From: Tanypteryx hageni
Lineage: Eukaryota; Arthropoda; Insecta; Odonata; Petaluridae
NCBI GenBank assembly: GCA_028673005.1
Contig: CM054116.1
Span: forward strand, 18,113,840-18,177,839
Direction of reading: 5' to 3'
DNA length: 64,000 nt
Position 1 is the stretch's first letter; every line of letters starts with the position of its first letter. The notes under the pieces are model-generated. The model was not told where the DNA came from. It searched no databases and worked only from the letters and a program-made list of their open reading frames with translations. Both the position numbers and the translations under genes were made by a program. Below, piece after piece: positions 45,691 through 56,381 of this stretch.

Positions 45691-46333
45691 GTGCCTTAAA
45701 TTTAATATTTAATCCACACATACAGTCATATTAGGCTGGCAATCACACTAGTTTACATTTTAAACAATAGATTTAACATCTCAAGCATGGTCGCACACAT
45801 ACTAGAAACCAGTCATCCCATCGCTATCAAATGCTTAACCCTGTTAACATAATGTATACAAATTAGACATGAAAAATTATACATATGCAAACACCAACAG
45901 ACTGTCTCTACCATTCCTCTCTCTACAGTCTACCCATTGACCTCCCATTCCCCCCTTCACATTCATGCCGTTAAATACCTCACATGAGATTCTTCCCCCT
46001 TCATTCACTATCATCTGCTGATGATGATGAGAGCTTCCTTTCCTCACTTAAATTTTTTTAGATCTGTGTGATTGAGTTTGTGTGTGTGTTTGAATTTAGT
46101 CTGTTTGGTTCCTGTCGTTGTCGAGAGATGCACAAACTATCAGACATTTGTTTGAGATATCAAGTCCCTTTTGCGAAACAAATTTATTCTGTAAACTTGG
46201 TATATTTTAACTGATTATCTCTATAAAAGTCTTTTGAGATCTGTACAGTGTAGGAGTTTGTTTTAAAAATTGCTTTCATTGTGAAGTTTCAATTTTTCAC
46301 TGTAGTCTTCTTTCTCTCATATACACTTATGAG
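45691..46333. other. Spacer
   Basis: No supported feature; short GT run near 46077. Confidence 0.4.
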
Positions 46334-46935
46334 CAGGGCCGGCTCAAGGTACAATCGATTGGAGCACGTGCTCAGGGCGCCGATATTTAAGGGGTGCCAA
46401 AGGGTGCTGGTGCATTTTGTTTTGTTATTATTATTGTAGTAAGACAATTATTTTTTGCACATAATTTAAACGGTGAGCGGACTGGGCAGCCGCCCGGCGC
46501 CCCCTGCCGGAGGGAAAGGTTTCATGCAACAATGTAATAAACGGTAACAAGGAAAGTGCAACTCTAACTGCAGGATCAAAAGCTGATATAGACAGCATTG
46601 TTTTGTGTGATGAGCTTGTTAGTATTAAAAGTTTTTTAAAAGATACTGATAAAATAACGCCGCTACAAGTTCTAAATTTTATTAAACAGAACGAAATGCA
46701 AGATCTTTATTCTAATATTTGGATTGCATTAGGGATTTTATTAACAACACCTGTTTCTGTCGCTAGTGCCAAAAGAAGTTTCTCAAAATTAATTAAAACT
46801 TATCTTTGATCATCGATTTCCCAGGAAAAATTGACACAATTAGCAACCCTTTCCATCGAAAATGACATCGCATAAAATATAGATTATTCAGATTTAATGA
46901 AAATATTCTCCAATAAAAAAGCCTGTATAATCAAT
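46334..46935 (+). pseudogene. hAT remnant: left TIR and C-terminal dimerisation domain
   Basis: CAGGGCCGGCTCAAGG at 46334 is a typical hAT end. The coding remnant reads MQDLYSNIWIALGILLTTPV, VASAKRSFSKLIKTYL, then after a TGA ISQEKLTQLATLSIENDIA. This is the hAT dimerisation domain (usual motif PVTVASAERSFSKL). The catalytic domain is deleted. A right TIR is not certain; GGCAGGCCCTA near 47163 is one possibility but lacks a matching TSD. Confidence 0.75.
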
Positions 46936-47364
46936 TTTTAATTAAAATGTAAATTCACTTAGCTATTTTTCCATGAGTAATTTATGTTATACAAAAATTT
47001 CACAATTGATATTATAACAATTTGTTAATTACCTTAATTTGGTATTTATATAGAATGGAATGTTATAAAAAACACCGACGTGATTTAAACTAAATTTCTT
47101 ATGGTTTTCCATTACATAAGCTATATCGGTCGTGGAAGGTTATCTGGTGCAAAATAACTATAGGCAGGCCCTATGAAAATGTGGGGGGGGGCATTTGTCC
47201 TCAAGCTTAAGGGGCCCTCAAATTTTGGCAGTTTTTCAGAGATGGAATTATGCACAGGCACTATCTGGGGGGCTTGTCGAAAAGAGGGCCCTTGTTCATC
47301 TTCCATTCAGAAAAGATGAAGTGACATCGAACGTAACTTACAATTTGATTTTTAATCGATCCTC
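46936..47364. other. hAT-derived spacer
   Basis: GGGGGGCATTTG and GGGGCCCTCAAATTTTGG near 47187-47225 look like terminal sequence of another hAT, not resolvable. Confidence 0.35.
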
Positions 47365-47470
47365 TGTAACCTTTCAGCGAACCCCGACCACCAAAGTGGG
47401 CTACATAATGCCTAACATTTTTATATTTATTACGGCGAGGGGCCTCAAAATCTGGATGTGGCTCGGACCT
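47365..47470 (+). repeat. 106-bp direct repeat, copy 1
   Basis: Nearly identical to 47873-47978, 508 bp apart. It contains GGCGAGGGGCCTCAAAATCT. Confidence 0.9.
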
Positions 47471-47872
47471 TATAGGTAAATGTATTTATTAATCTTTTTA
47501 TACATCGAAATATCAATAATGAATGTAGAAAAGGACACGCCAAAAACAAATGTACAATGCGATTATACCATTTGCAGGACATCCAAGAATTATGTGTCAC
47601 AACTTCCCCAGTTTTGGCTTAACGGTATAAACCCTCAATCAGATCCTCCTCACTCCTCTTACTTAACGCAGAGAATTTTTCAATTTGCACTTACTTTTTA
47701 AAAGAATTTCTCTAGGGAGCGATTTCAATGTACTCTGCATTCTTGTCTGGGTGGAAAGCACTGTCACCAATATATTTTTTCGGATCATATCTTTTCTTTA
47801 GGAGGTCAGAAGATTTTACGAACGAGTGCTACATAGTGCAAGCTTGACGCTCCTACCCCCAGTGTAATCCGC

Positions 47873-47978
47873 TGTATCCTTTCAGCGAACCCTGACCACC
47901 AAAGTGGGTTACATAATGCCTAACATTTTTATATTTATTACGGCGAGGGGCCTCAAAATCTGGATGTGGCTCGGACCT
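47873..47978 (+). repeat. 106-bp direct repeat, copy 2
   Basis: Only a few substitutions from copy 1, such as CCCTGACC for CCCCGACC. Confidence 0.9.
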
Positions 47979-48339
47979 CTCTGAGTCTCACTGGTGGCCT
48001 GACTACAGGTTATTTGATATTAAAGTTGTATTGCTTAAAAATATACGAAAATCTGTATATAATTTTTTATGGTGCGTAGAAAAAGGGCAACTTTTAAAAA
48101 CTACTAGAAAATCTATCAAATTTTTATTGATATCGCCAGAAATTCTAATATACCATTAGATAGAATATTCGCTTACCAGATGGTAGGCTCATTCTACCAG
48201 ATCTACCAGATCAAGTAGATATTCCAATAAGTCCGCAACGCTGGACGCCGATGCGGGAGGCTGTGAAACCTCCACGCCCTCCCCTTCCCCCGCGTCGCCC
48301 TTCGCCGCGGCGCTCGAGTTGGCGGCGTTTATGGCTTAT

Positions 48340-48592
48340 TTGTTGCGCAATATAGTTCATCTCTTCAGAATGTCTTTTATGAACGACATTATCCACTAAT
48401 ATGAGATACAATTCGATTTAGTTTAACCGTAAGGCTATAGTAAGATTTTGTTTTAAAATATCGAAAATAAAGTACCCTTAATTGTTGCGAAATATCGTTC
48501 ATGTCTTCAGAATGTCTTTTATGAATGATATCATCAACTAATTTCAGATATCATTCGATTTAGTTTAACCGTAATGCTGTAGTAAGATTTAG
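48340..48592 (+). repeat. Two ~110-bp units, 142-bp period
   Basis: TTCAGAATGTCTTTTATGAA and TTCGATTTAGTTTAACCGTA appear in both halves at the same spacing. GC-rich DNA (48240-48330, CCCGCGTCGCCCTTCGCCGC) precedes the first. Confidence 0.85.
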
Positions 48593-49383
48593 AGTGGTTC
48601 TCGGCGAAGGCGTGGCGTCATACGGCTTAGGTAAGGTCGCTTTGCGTAGATTGTAATGTCACTGGAAGGCATATAGTGACTGTAAGAGTCATATGGATTA
48701 AGCAGTATTAATTGTGACATCAGGATCTACAATTGGATATATTTTAATAAAATTCCCTCCAGCCATTTCTGAGTAAATAAAATGTTTCTAAAAATCGTGG
48801 TGAATAAACTACCCTTTATTTTTGTGCAATGTCACTTTTCTGAAAATGGGGTCTGCAAAAGATTATATATTGCCCAAATACGAGATATGATACGATTTTA
48901 TGTACGCGTTTGGGCTCTAGAACAGCGAACAGACCGACCGACAGACAGACAGAGGGGCAGACGGCATGGCGAAACCACGGCAGTATATTATAGATAATGG
49001 TTGAATGACATAGTAGATACAAAAAACCGTATTAGAAGTGCTTTAATCGGATATAATAATGCTGACGGGCAGGGGCGAATATAGGGCCAGGCGATCTAGG
49101 CGGCCGCCTAGGACAGACGTCGGCACCCTTTCTCACGAGAAGAGACACTTTTTCAAGTAATGAATAACGCGTAACATAAGAAGAGCAGCGTTTATTGGCG
49201 GATCCACGGGGGATGACGGGGGCGATCATCCACCCCATCCCCCATTAGTCTTGCCGTCGTTTCACGTTTTGCGACTATAACTGTTAAGAAAACGGTTCTT
49301 CTAATAATAGGCCCATCTTTTTATTTTTCCGCAATTTTTATTAAGATTATTAACGAAGCCAATTTAGTTTTAGTTTTAACCCA
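48593..49383. other. Spacer with CAGACAGA run
   Basis: CCGACCGACAGACAGACAGA near 48931. CAGGGGCGAATATAGG near 49070 could be an orphan hAT end. No gene. Confidence 0.4.
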
Positions 49384-49785
49384 TATCTGTCCAGAGGCAA
49401 CATTTGTTACCAAGCAATTTAGAATTATTCTTCTTTTCATTAGAGCGACCTGAAAATGTAGTTATATTTTTTATAATCTCAATTTATTCTATAATAAATA
49501 TTCAATGCCCGCGTTATTTTTGTTTCCATACCGTTTAAACAAAAATTTCAAATGTTTCTTTATGTTCGTCCATTTCTATTGGCCTCTTGTCATCTTTCTA
49601 CCCTAAGTAGAATATAATTTCCGTAAATGTTTTATTATAATCTCTCTCTCTCTCCTTCTATTTGTAAATTCTACATTGTGTAAGAGTTAACATGAAAAAA
49701 TAACGATCTAGAAATATTTTTTTTCACCACCGTAGTTGGACAGCAAACTAAGGTGGCAACAAATGTTGCCACTGGGCAGATAAGA
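49384..49785. mobile_element. MITE with ~28-bp imperfect TIRs, piggyBac-like
   Basis: ATCTGTCCAGAGGCAACATT at about 49386 matches the complement of the end near 49755-49785 (AATGTTGCCACTGGGCAGAT). TTAA precedes CCCATATCTG on the left, the piggyBac target; the right TTAA is not clear. The right end also contains a perfect palindrome, GGCAACAAATGTTGCC. Confidence 0.6.
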
Positions 49786-49869
49786 TTTCCCTTTTAGGTA
49801 TACTAATCACATATTTTGCCAATTTTTCTTATTTACAAAACTTTGTTTTCTTTCTTAAAAAATGTTAGG

Positions 49870-50326
49870 CGCTATTCAGTAGCCAAGAAATTGAATACAA
49901 CCGTACCTATACCTTTCACTACTTTAGCAGTATTATTTAAATAAGTGTGGGGTTGATGTGAATGATCAATATGTTGCGCAGTACAGATCAACTAATTGAA
50001 CGAAAAAGTGGTGGTGTTCTTTTATTGGGTGGGCAGTCTATGTTTCCTGCGAAGAAGGGTGGTATGTTTATAGAAGTTAATTGAATAACAATATTCCATT
50101 TTAGATTTTCGTATGGAATGTGTTTAGTTCCTTTTGCGACGTTATGGCTCAGAGACCGCTGGGAGAGATCCACGCGCATCTATTTCGCTCGGACTGGATT
50201 CAATCAAACGCGATGTCAGAGACCAATTAATTACCAAGGGATCAACACGCTTTCGCCATTGTAAACATTGTTCCAAGAGGACAATATTTATTTGTAAAGA
50301 GTGCTATGTTCCTCGACACCCTAAAT
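49870..50326 (+). pseudogene. piggyBac transposase C-terminal fragment
   Basis: By switching frames: AKKLNTTVPIPFTTLAVLFK, GVDVNDQYVAQYRS (equivalent to the GGVDLxDQ motif with the last catalytic Asp), KKWWCSFIGWAVYVSCEEGW (the KKWWW motif), then the C-terminal Cys-rich finger: FRHCKHCSKRTIFICKECYV. At least three lesions. The Cys-rich end is cut by the hAT MITE that follows. Confidence 0.82.
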
Positions 50327-50617
50327 CAGTAGTTCCCAAGCGTTTTTAAGTTGCGGCATACTTTCTAAGGTAAAGAGGTTTTCGCGTCTCACCAGCCTTG
50401 TAACAAGCTTTTTATATTTTTAGATACGGGTGTTACAATCTTTGGACACATCCATTCATTGTTTCTACCACTTAATCAATGTATTAGAAAAAATTCAATG
50501 CCCAATTACTCACCAACACATGAAAATCCTTGATTCATTTATGTACTAAACAAAGTTTTTTTGCGGCACCCATAAAAATCTACTGCGGCACACAGTTTGG
50601 GAACCACTACCCTAAGT
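50319..50617. mobile_element. hAT MITE inserted in piggyBac C-terminus
   Basis: The element is 50327-50609. Ends CAGTAGTTCCCAA and TTGGGAACCACTA are inverted repeats. Flanks CCCTAAAT (50319-50326) and CCCTAAGT (50610-50617) are an 8-bp TSD with one change. TTGCGGCA motifs lie inside each end. Confidence 0.85.
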
Positions 50618-51150
50618 TTTTTATATGAAATAATTACATGTGCTAGAATTAAAATTGTTTAATTTCCTTTTTTGTAAAATTAAAAGCTATGTAACAGGCA
50701 TCATAAAATTATTTAAACTAAAGTAAAGTGTATGCTAAGTGGTCTATAATATGAACTATTCTGGAATGAAAAATTGTATTTATTGAAATTTTGCTATTTG
50801 AAATTAATAGATTTTTGACGCAAATTCTTTTTTTCGCAAGTTCGCAGTTTAAAAAAATATACATGTTTGAAGGTGTACAAAACAAGAATAGTTGAATTAA
50901 TTTGTTCATTTAGTACTTAATAGAAAAACCTACCAAAGAAGGAATTTTATGTATAGTAATACAAAAATTTCATAAAATATGCAAAAAAAAACGTTTTGGG
51001 GATTAATGGGTTAATTGAGAGATTTAATGTAGGGAGCTGCACGAAAGTCATGAAAGAGAGGAATGTGGCTCAGAAGCCTCAGCTTCCCGACCCCTGGCCT
51101 ACATAGCAAATTCAACTATACCTAATCCCTAACCACATTTCTGATTCACT
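50618..51150. other. AT-rich spacer
   Basis: Nothing recognised. Confidence 0.4.
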
Positions 51151-51169
51151 CGTGAAGCTAAACTGGTTA

Positions 51170-51415
51170 AATTTGAAGTCCCGAAGACGGTTCCATTGCT
51201 TTCCTTACCATACCAATTACTTACTTATAACAATCCACATTATCTTTCCACGGAATTCAGGAGTTTAGACACTGTACATAACCGTAATACCAGAGGGAGG
51301 CATAAACTCCTTATTCCTCATCACCAGACAGTAATTTTCAGCGTTCCATCATTATTACCGCTTGCAGACTATGGAACGAATTTCCCCAAACAATAAAACA
51401 TTTGCAATCAATCAA
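51170..51415 (+). pseudogene. LINE RT C-terminal fragment
   Basis: Reads TVHNRNTRGRHKLLIPHHQT, then after a frame change RSIITACRLWNEFPQTIK. This matches the conserved end of I/Jockey/CR1-type ORF2 (NTRG...PxxRT...F...SACRLWNxLP). Only about 70 codons remain. Confidence 0.75.
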
Positions 51416-51419
51416 TCTC

Positions 51420-51900
51420 ACACCCACCGCCCGCCCGCCCACCCATCCCCGAAAAATTTTTTTTCGCCAATATCCCACCTCGCAGCAGCCTCTTTGGACG
51501 CCCAGCGACCCTCCCGAACAGATCTGCCCCACGAAATCTATCCCCCAGGAATCGCCTCACGAGTTTTCAGAGGCCCAAGAAGCCCCGAAATCGGTCCCCG
51601 ACCTCCATCCCTTCCCTCCCCCTACGACGACAGCCCTACCCGCCCCCGACGGCCCCACTCTCCCCCCCGCCGCGCCCCACAACCCTGGCGCGTTACAACC
51701 TGTATAACTCAACGCACTTTTCGAATTTTAGCTTTCCTCCGTCCCGTCCGGCTCCAACGAGAGGTCTTCTTCTTCATCCTTGTCTCTCCTTCCTCGGCCG
51801 CCGACGCCGGACCGTCTCTTGAACCCCTATCTATGAACTTTTGCACCAATCGACCGCTTTTCATGACACTTTGTGGAAGTCTCCCGCTACCGGAGCCGAG
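51420..51900. repeat. GC-rich repeat related to 42.69-43.03 kb
   Basis: Shared blocks in the same order and orientation: CCCACC, CGAAAAATTTTTTT, CTCTTTGGACGCCCAG / CTCTTCGGACGCCCAG, CGAGTTTTC(G/A)GAGGCCC, CCCGAAATCGG(C/T)CCCCGAC, GCCGGACCGTCT. Overlapping long open frames are low-complexity and not called. Confidence 0.75.
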
Positions 51901-51929
51901 CTCCCGAGGTTAGTTTTTGTTTCGAATAT

Positions 51930-52075
51930 TGAACGTCTCGGGTTCGATTCCAGGATCTATTATTCTTCCCATTTGATTTACATGGGAAATCCGAAGACCG
52001 TGGTGCAGGGCAGTTTTCTCTAGCGTATCAAAATATCTTAGAATTGTAATATCGGTGCCGGTGCAAATTTTAACA
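51930..52075 (+). repeat. SINE-like repeat, copy B (inverted relative to copy A)
   Basis: GGGTTCGATTCCAGGATC holds a B-box (GGTTCGATTCC). The body is the reverse complement of 43370-43505. Confidence 0.65.
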
Positions 52076-52557
52076 CGTTTTTTAAGTTTTACTAGATTCT
52101 CCAACTTTGGCGCCGATGGTGCACAAGCCGTTTACATCCGCTCCATGGGCTACACGCGACAACCCCTCGCTCCACTATACTCGTTTTGGCCCTCGCTGAA
52201 GTCGCTGGTTATGAGAAGTATTACATATTTACTGGCAAACATTTACTAAACCTATTCGCAAATGGTATTTTATTTTTTAAACGGGCAAAATTTTCCCATG
52301 CTGTCAAAATGTCCGCGCGCGACTCAGGCCACCATCGTAATAAAATAATTAAAAATTAATCCTAAGAAGATTTTTTCGCAAAAAGGTAAAGAATGAATTT
52401 TGATTTATCGAACTTGATTGAAATACTTTGCTAATGTTATATCGTTCTGTGAAGCTGCAAGAATGTTAGCAGGCAGAACGTCCGCCAAACGTCATTACGG
52501 GATTGTTGCGAGCAGCGAGCTGGGGCGGCGCAATAAGATACTTGAATGAAAATTTAC
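52076..52557. other. Probable intron/flank of the minus-strand gene
   Basis: A GC-richer patch at 52100-52200 has no readable exon; it is a candidate place for more downstream sequence. Confidence 0.35.
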
Positions 52558-52611
52558 CAATTCTGCGTGTCCATTGCCATTTGACGCGGTCACCTCGTCG
52601 CAAAATCTGAC
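52558..52611 (-). CDS. Inferred exon 4 of minus-strand membrane-protein gene (54 nt)
   Basis: The acceptor is a pyrimidine run ending TTTTTTCCCCAG and the donor is TTG|GTAAAT. The 54-nt exon reads VRFCDEVTASNGNGHAEL in phase 0, so it can be included or skipped without frame loss. The donor is weaker than in the other exons. GC content and codon use stand out from the flanks. Confidence 0.45.
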
Positions 52612-52822
52612 CTGGGGAAAAAATGGTCTACTAAGGAAGCTGGTAGAAGCATCTAAACATTACAAAGAACATAAATGCAATTCAACAGATAATTGTTATT
52701 TATATCTTCAATCTTTTGATAGGAGAACTAATGTTTTGTTGTTGACTATATAATTATGTATTTATTGTTTTATTATTACACAGACATATATAGATTAACC
52801 ATATAAATAGGGTAACACTCAC

Positions 52823-52888
52823 GTGTTTTCCCGGCGGTTGACTACGTCTGAAGTGAGGAGAGGAGGGGTCATGCGCCTGCTCTTCAGC
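52823..52888 (-). CDS. Inferred exon 3 of minus-strand membrane-protein gene (66 nt)
   Basis: Acceptor TTTTGCTCTTCAG, donor CAC|GTGAGTGTT. The exon is 66 nt, phase 0 on both sides, and reads AEEQAHDPSSPHFRRSQ then PPGKH. Its donor context is the same as that of exon 2 (CAC|GTGAGTGTT), and both begin with an xEE tripeptide. The pair may have arisen by exon duplication. Confidence 0.55.
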
Positions 52889-52999
52889 CTGAAGAGCAAA
52901 ACATCAGGATGACTTAAAACCAATACGTAGTCATGAAATGAAGTTTATTAAGTTTCTCAAAAAAATTTACAATTTAATGAAACAAAAAGTAACAAAGCT

Positions 53000-53134
53000 T
53001 ATTCAAATCTCAGAAAAATAAAATTATTTTACAGTTCCATAAAATATTTCTTTTGCCCAAGTGCTGAGTCACATAATTTCCAATATGTAATAATGAAAAA
53101 ATGACTTTGTAGTTTCCACAAATTTAAATTTAAA
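53000..53134. other. Spacer within inferred intron
   Basis: AT-rich, no feature. Confidence 0.4.
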
Positions 53135-53170
53135 CACGACCGGTTTCACTACGATCGCAGCATCATCAGG
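53135..53170 (-). repeat. Penelope-type end motif (CTGATGA...GAAA)
   Basis: On the minus strand, CCTGATGATGCTGCGATCGT is followed by AGTGAAACCGGTCGTG. A CTGCGA/TCGTAG stem sits between CTGATGA and GAAA. The motif is widespread at termini of Penelope-like elements and resembles a hammerhead core. No PLE coding sequence adjoins it. Confidence 0.6.
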
Positions 53171-53462
53171 TGATTATGGTAATTGAATGAGCGGTTGGGA
53201 AACGAAGGCGAAAGCATCATACTAGCCAAATGTTACAAAAAGTTACGAAAACTTGGTAAAAGGGCCAAAGACAACAATGTTCATACAAAGTTTTAAAAAA
53301 ATATTCGGTAAGCTAAATAGAGCCGAATGATTGTGGAAAAGGTATTTATTTAAGAGGGGCGAGTCTTTACAAATAATTATCTCTAGCTGTTCGAGTGCAT
53401 CCAATTTTCGTCCTTTACTTAATTGGATTGTATCATCTTGATGGATGGATGAATGAATGCAC

Positions 53463-53587
53463 CTTCCCTCGTTTTACGAACTACCGTTTGACGATGCAAT
53501 GGGAAAATAATCTTTGTTTTACGAGTTTTCGCATGACGAACAGTTTTCGTGGAACGAATTAAGTTCGTAAAACGAGGGAAGGCTGTA
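53463..53587. mobile_element. Short palindromic MITE (Tigger-like TIRs)
   Basis: CTTCCCTCGTTTTACGAAC and GTTCGTAAAACGAGGGAAG bound a 125-bp element. TACAGCC-type outer bases survive on the right (GGCTGTA). The internal sequence also mirrors (GTTTTACGAG). Confidence 0.8.
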
Positions 53588-54095
53588 CCATCGTTAGCAC
53601 TTTTCCTCTCCAATTCTTTCACTTTGGGCGGAAATAACTTAGATTTCTTTCTCTTCCAAATTCTTATACATGCGCAAAAATTCACATGCGGCTTCCCCTC
53701 CATTTTGGAAATGGCATCAACATTGTGTAAGAACTAGAATTAAAGTGCTGACTTAGGATCTTCGGCAAATTTCGGAAGAATAACGGGTGCATTTTCAACT
53801 GATAAAAAAATAAGCTGTTGAACCATTTTTAGTATTTATTCTTTCAAGAGTAAGCATAAGTCTCAGAAATCTTGTGCTCGTATGCGACAAAATTTGTCGT
53901 TAAAATCACAAAATGATTTCAGTGTCTCCACTCGTACCGTGTCCATATGAACAAATCTGAATATTTTTACAATACCAACTTCCACAGACCGTTTTAATGT
54001 AAATGTGTTCCGTGCAACGGATCCCCACAAATGTTCTACTACAGTTGTCCGATAATTTCCGGAAAAGATTCTTAGAACCTGTACTTTTTGCACCT
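53588..54095. other. Intronic spacer
   Basis: No supported feature. Overlapping minus frames near 53863-54133 are unsupported. Confidence 0.4.
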
Positions 54096-55902
54096 CCAAT
54101 GTTTAGGGATTGCAGTCCCGGGATCCCGTCCAAAATTTCTATCCCGAAATCTCGGGATTAGGTAAACCTAAATCCCGGGATTTCGGGATTGACATATTTG
54201 CTTTTGCTATCAGGTGGCGCCAACTATTAAATTGTATTTGATGTATAATAAAATATATAAGTCGTTGGAATTCAATGAGTATTACTGCTTTTTATCTGAG
54301 TTTATGATATGTCATCATTCTTGGAAAATAAGAACAACGAAAAAAATGAAAAATATCCTTTGGGGTGTGGCAAACCTAAAGAAGAATGAATATTATCAAG
54401 AAGAAATGGAATTCGCGGAATCGGAAGGACATGAATCAAGTGATGAATCCTTTTCCTCGAGTGATGAAACAGACGAAGATGATTCGTTTGAAGGCGGAGG
54501 GGCTTACAAACTATCAGAAACAAACTTTAAGTTATTGATTCAAAAAATAAGGAAAACTGTTATTCTCTTCAGAAAATCACTCGCAAATAACGAGAGATTC
54601 CTTCAGAAATATGTAATCGAACAATAGGGGGAGGAAAAATCACTTGTTATGGATATAAGAACTCGCTGGAACAGTTTAGTTGAAATGATCGAACGTTTTA
54701 TATTGCTTAAAACCTGCATAATGAATCGATCTGAATTCCGATATATCATTTAGTGAGAGTGAACATGAACTTGCTTCTTCTATTTTTGCAACACTGCAGC
54801 CAGCGAAAATTGCTATGGAAGCTCTTTGCCGAAGAGATGCAAATCTTTTGACGCGTGAGACAGCGTTGGAAATCATGATGAAGAAACTGAATGATGTGAA
54901 TACAGAGTTAGGACATAATATGAAAAATCAAATAATGAAGAGACGAACTAAGTTATCAGGGGTATTGAGGTATCTTCAGTACGGGTCACAGGCTCGTGAT
55001 AATATATTTTCTGTGCCATCACTAGCGAACATAAAAATGTTTGTTACAGAAAACCCGAGTACATGTTATTGTAATATTAGTAAAACATATGAAGCACTGG
55101 ACAAGAAAGAAGAGCAAGTTTCATCAGCATCAAGAAGCCGATCTATAAATGATGACTTACACACTAAGCGAACGGCAGCATCTGAACGTTTTGAGACTGG
55201 TACATCATATTCAGAGAAGTTAAAGAAAGAACTCGATTCGGTCATTACCCAATGTTTAGTTACTCTCAATAAATAATCCTCCTGCTATAATTCAAATGAT
55301 CTAGCATTATCAATAGCACCAGAGCAAAAGGATTTCCGTGAAAATGGACGTAAATGAGAAAATCTGCAGTTTCTTTACCAGCAGTTGCTAGCTATTCCTC
55401 CTACTAGTGTAGAATCAGAAAGGGCTTTTTCATCAGCAGGGATGCTGTGCAATAAATACAGATTAGATGCACTTTGTTTTTTAAGGGCGTACTTCAGAAA
55501 TTTGTGAATAGCTTTTAAGTGAGGAGAACCTTAATCTAATAGTACCGTTTAATTTACATAAATGCAATCCATTTAATTTAATTTAAGATACCGCAACAAT
55601 TGCTACTTTAGTTATTTAAATTTCCTTTACATTTTCTCCAAAAATACGTGTTTGATTTTAGTTTTACCTGCTGATAAAAAGTTATTTTCATTGACGTTAC
55701 TTAAATTTTGTGAAAACTTGATATTACTTCCATAACTGCATATGATGATTTCATGTCTGTGTATGGATCAAAATTATTGTTTAAAAATATTGTGTGTTTT
55801 TCATTTCCCACCACTTTTCCTCGATCCCGGGATTGAAAAAATCACAATCCCGTAACCCCGGGATTAGAAAATCCCTCCGGGATGGCAATCCCCACCAATG
55901 TT
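54096..55902 (+). mobile_element. hAT transposon with TIRs and 8-bp TSD, degenerate
   Basis: The element is 54104-55894. Left TIR TAGGGATTGCAGTCCCGGGA, right TIR (complement) TGGGGATTGCCATCCCGGAG. CCAATGTT at 54096-54103 and 55895-55902 is a perfect target duplication. CCCGGGATT motifs repeat just inside both ends. It lies in the inferred intron between exons 2 and 3 of the minus-strand gene. Confidence 0.93.
54300..55504 (+). pseudogene. hAT transposase remnants of the 54.1-kb element
   Basis: Pieces in different frames: an acidic Ser/Glu-rich stretch (SSDESFSSSDETDEDDSFEG), then DIRTRWNSLVEMIERFILLK (the RW motif after the CxxH core), then a 153-codon frame (54815-55276) with RRDANLLTRETALEIMMKKL, then LLAIPPTSVESERAFSSAGM from the dimerisation domain at 55385-55440. 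The region before RTRWN that should carry the catalytic Asp residues is deleted. Multiple stops. Dead. Confidence 0.85.
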
Positions 55903-56100
55903 ACTACCTATTGGTAGTATCAGCTGACATACTAACAATCTTATCAATCTTAACAAGTTTTGGGAAGTGAGCTATAATTTAATACATTAAAATCTTTGAG
56001 AGAGAAAAAGGTTTTCATCTATGACTGGCACCATCACCACTCATGCATCAGAGTAAATATGTATATGCAGAAAAATCAGAACATGGTGATAAACACTCAC

Positions 56101-56151
56101 GTGTTGCTGGTCCTGATGTTTTTTGAGGATTCCTCGTGGAATCTCTTCATT
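56101..56151 (-). CDS. Inferred exon 2 of minus-strand membrane-protein gene (51 nt)
   Basis: Acceptor GTTTTCTTATTCAG, donor CAC|GTGAGTGTT. The exon is 51 nt, phase 0, and encodes NEEIPRGILKKHQDQQH, a charged hydrophilic segment suited to a cytoplasmic tail. It follows the transmembrane exon in frame across a 230-bp intron. Host gene assignment is inference; I do not recognise the protein. Confidence 0.6.
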
Positions 56152-56381
56152 CTGAATAAGAAAACAACAAGATGAGTTGACGTAATTATGTAGATATGAA
56201 GTGAGGTTGACGAAGTTTCTCAATATATATAAATAAATACATAAATGATACTTTGGGATCCGAAGGCGGATCAGAGCAGAAACTTTTTTGTTAATAACAA
56301 CATAAAATAACCCACTAGAAGGGTTTATACGATAAGAGAAGAAGAAGAATGTAATCGCAAGTATACGCGTATTATACTTAC

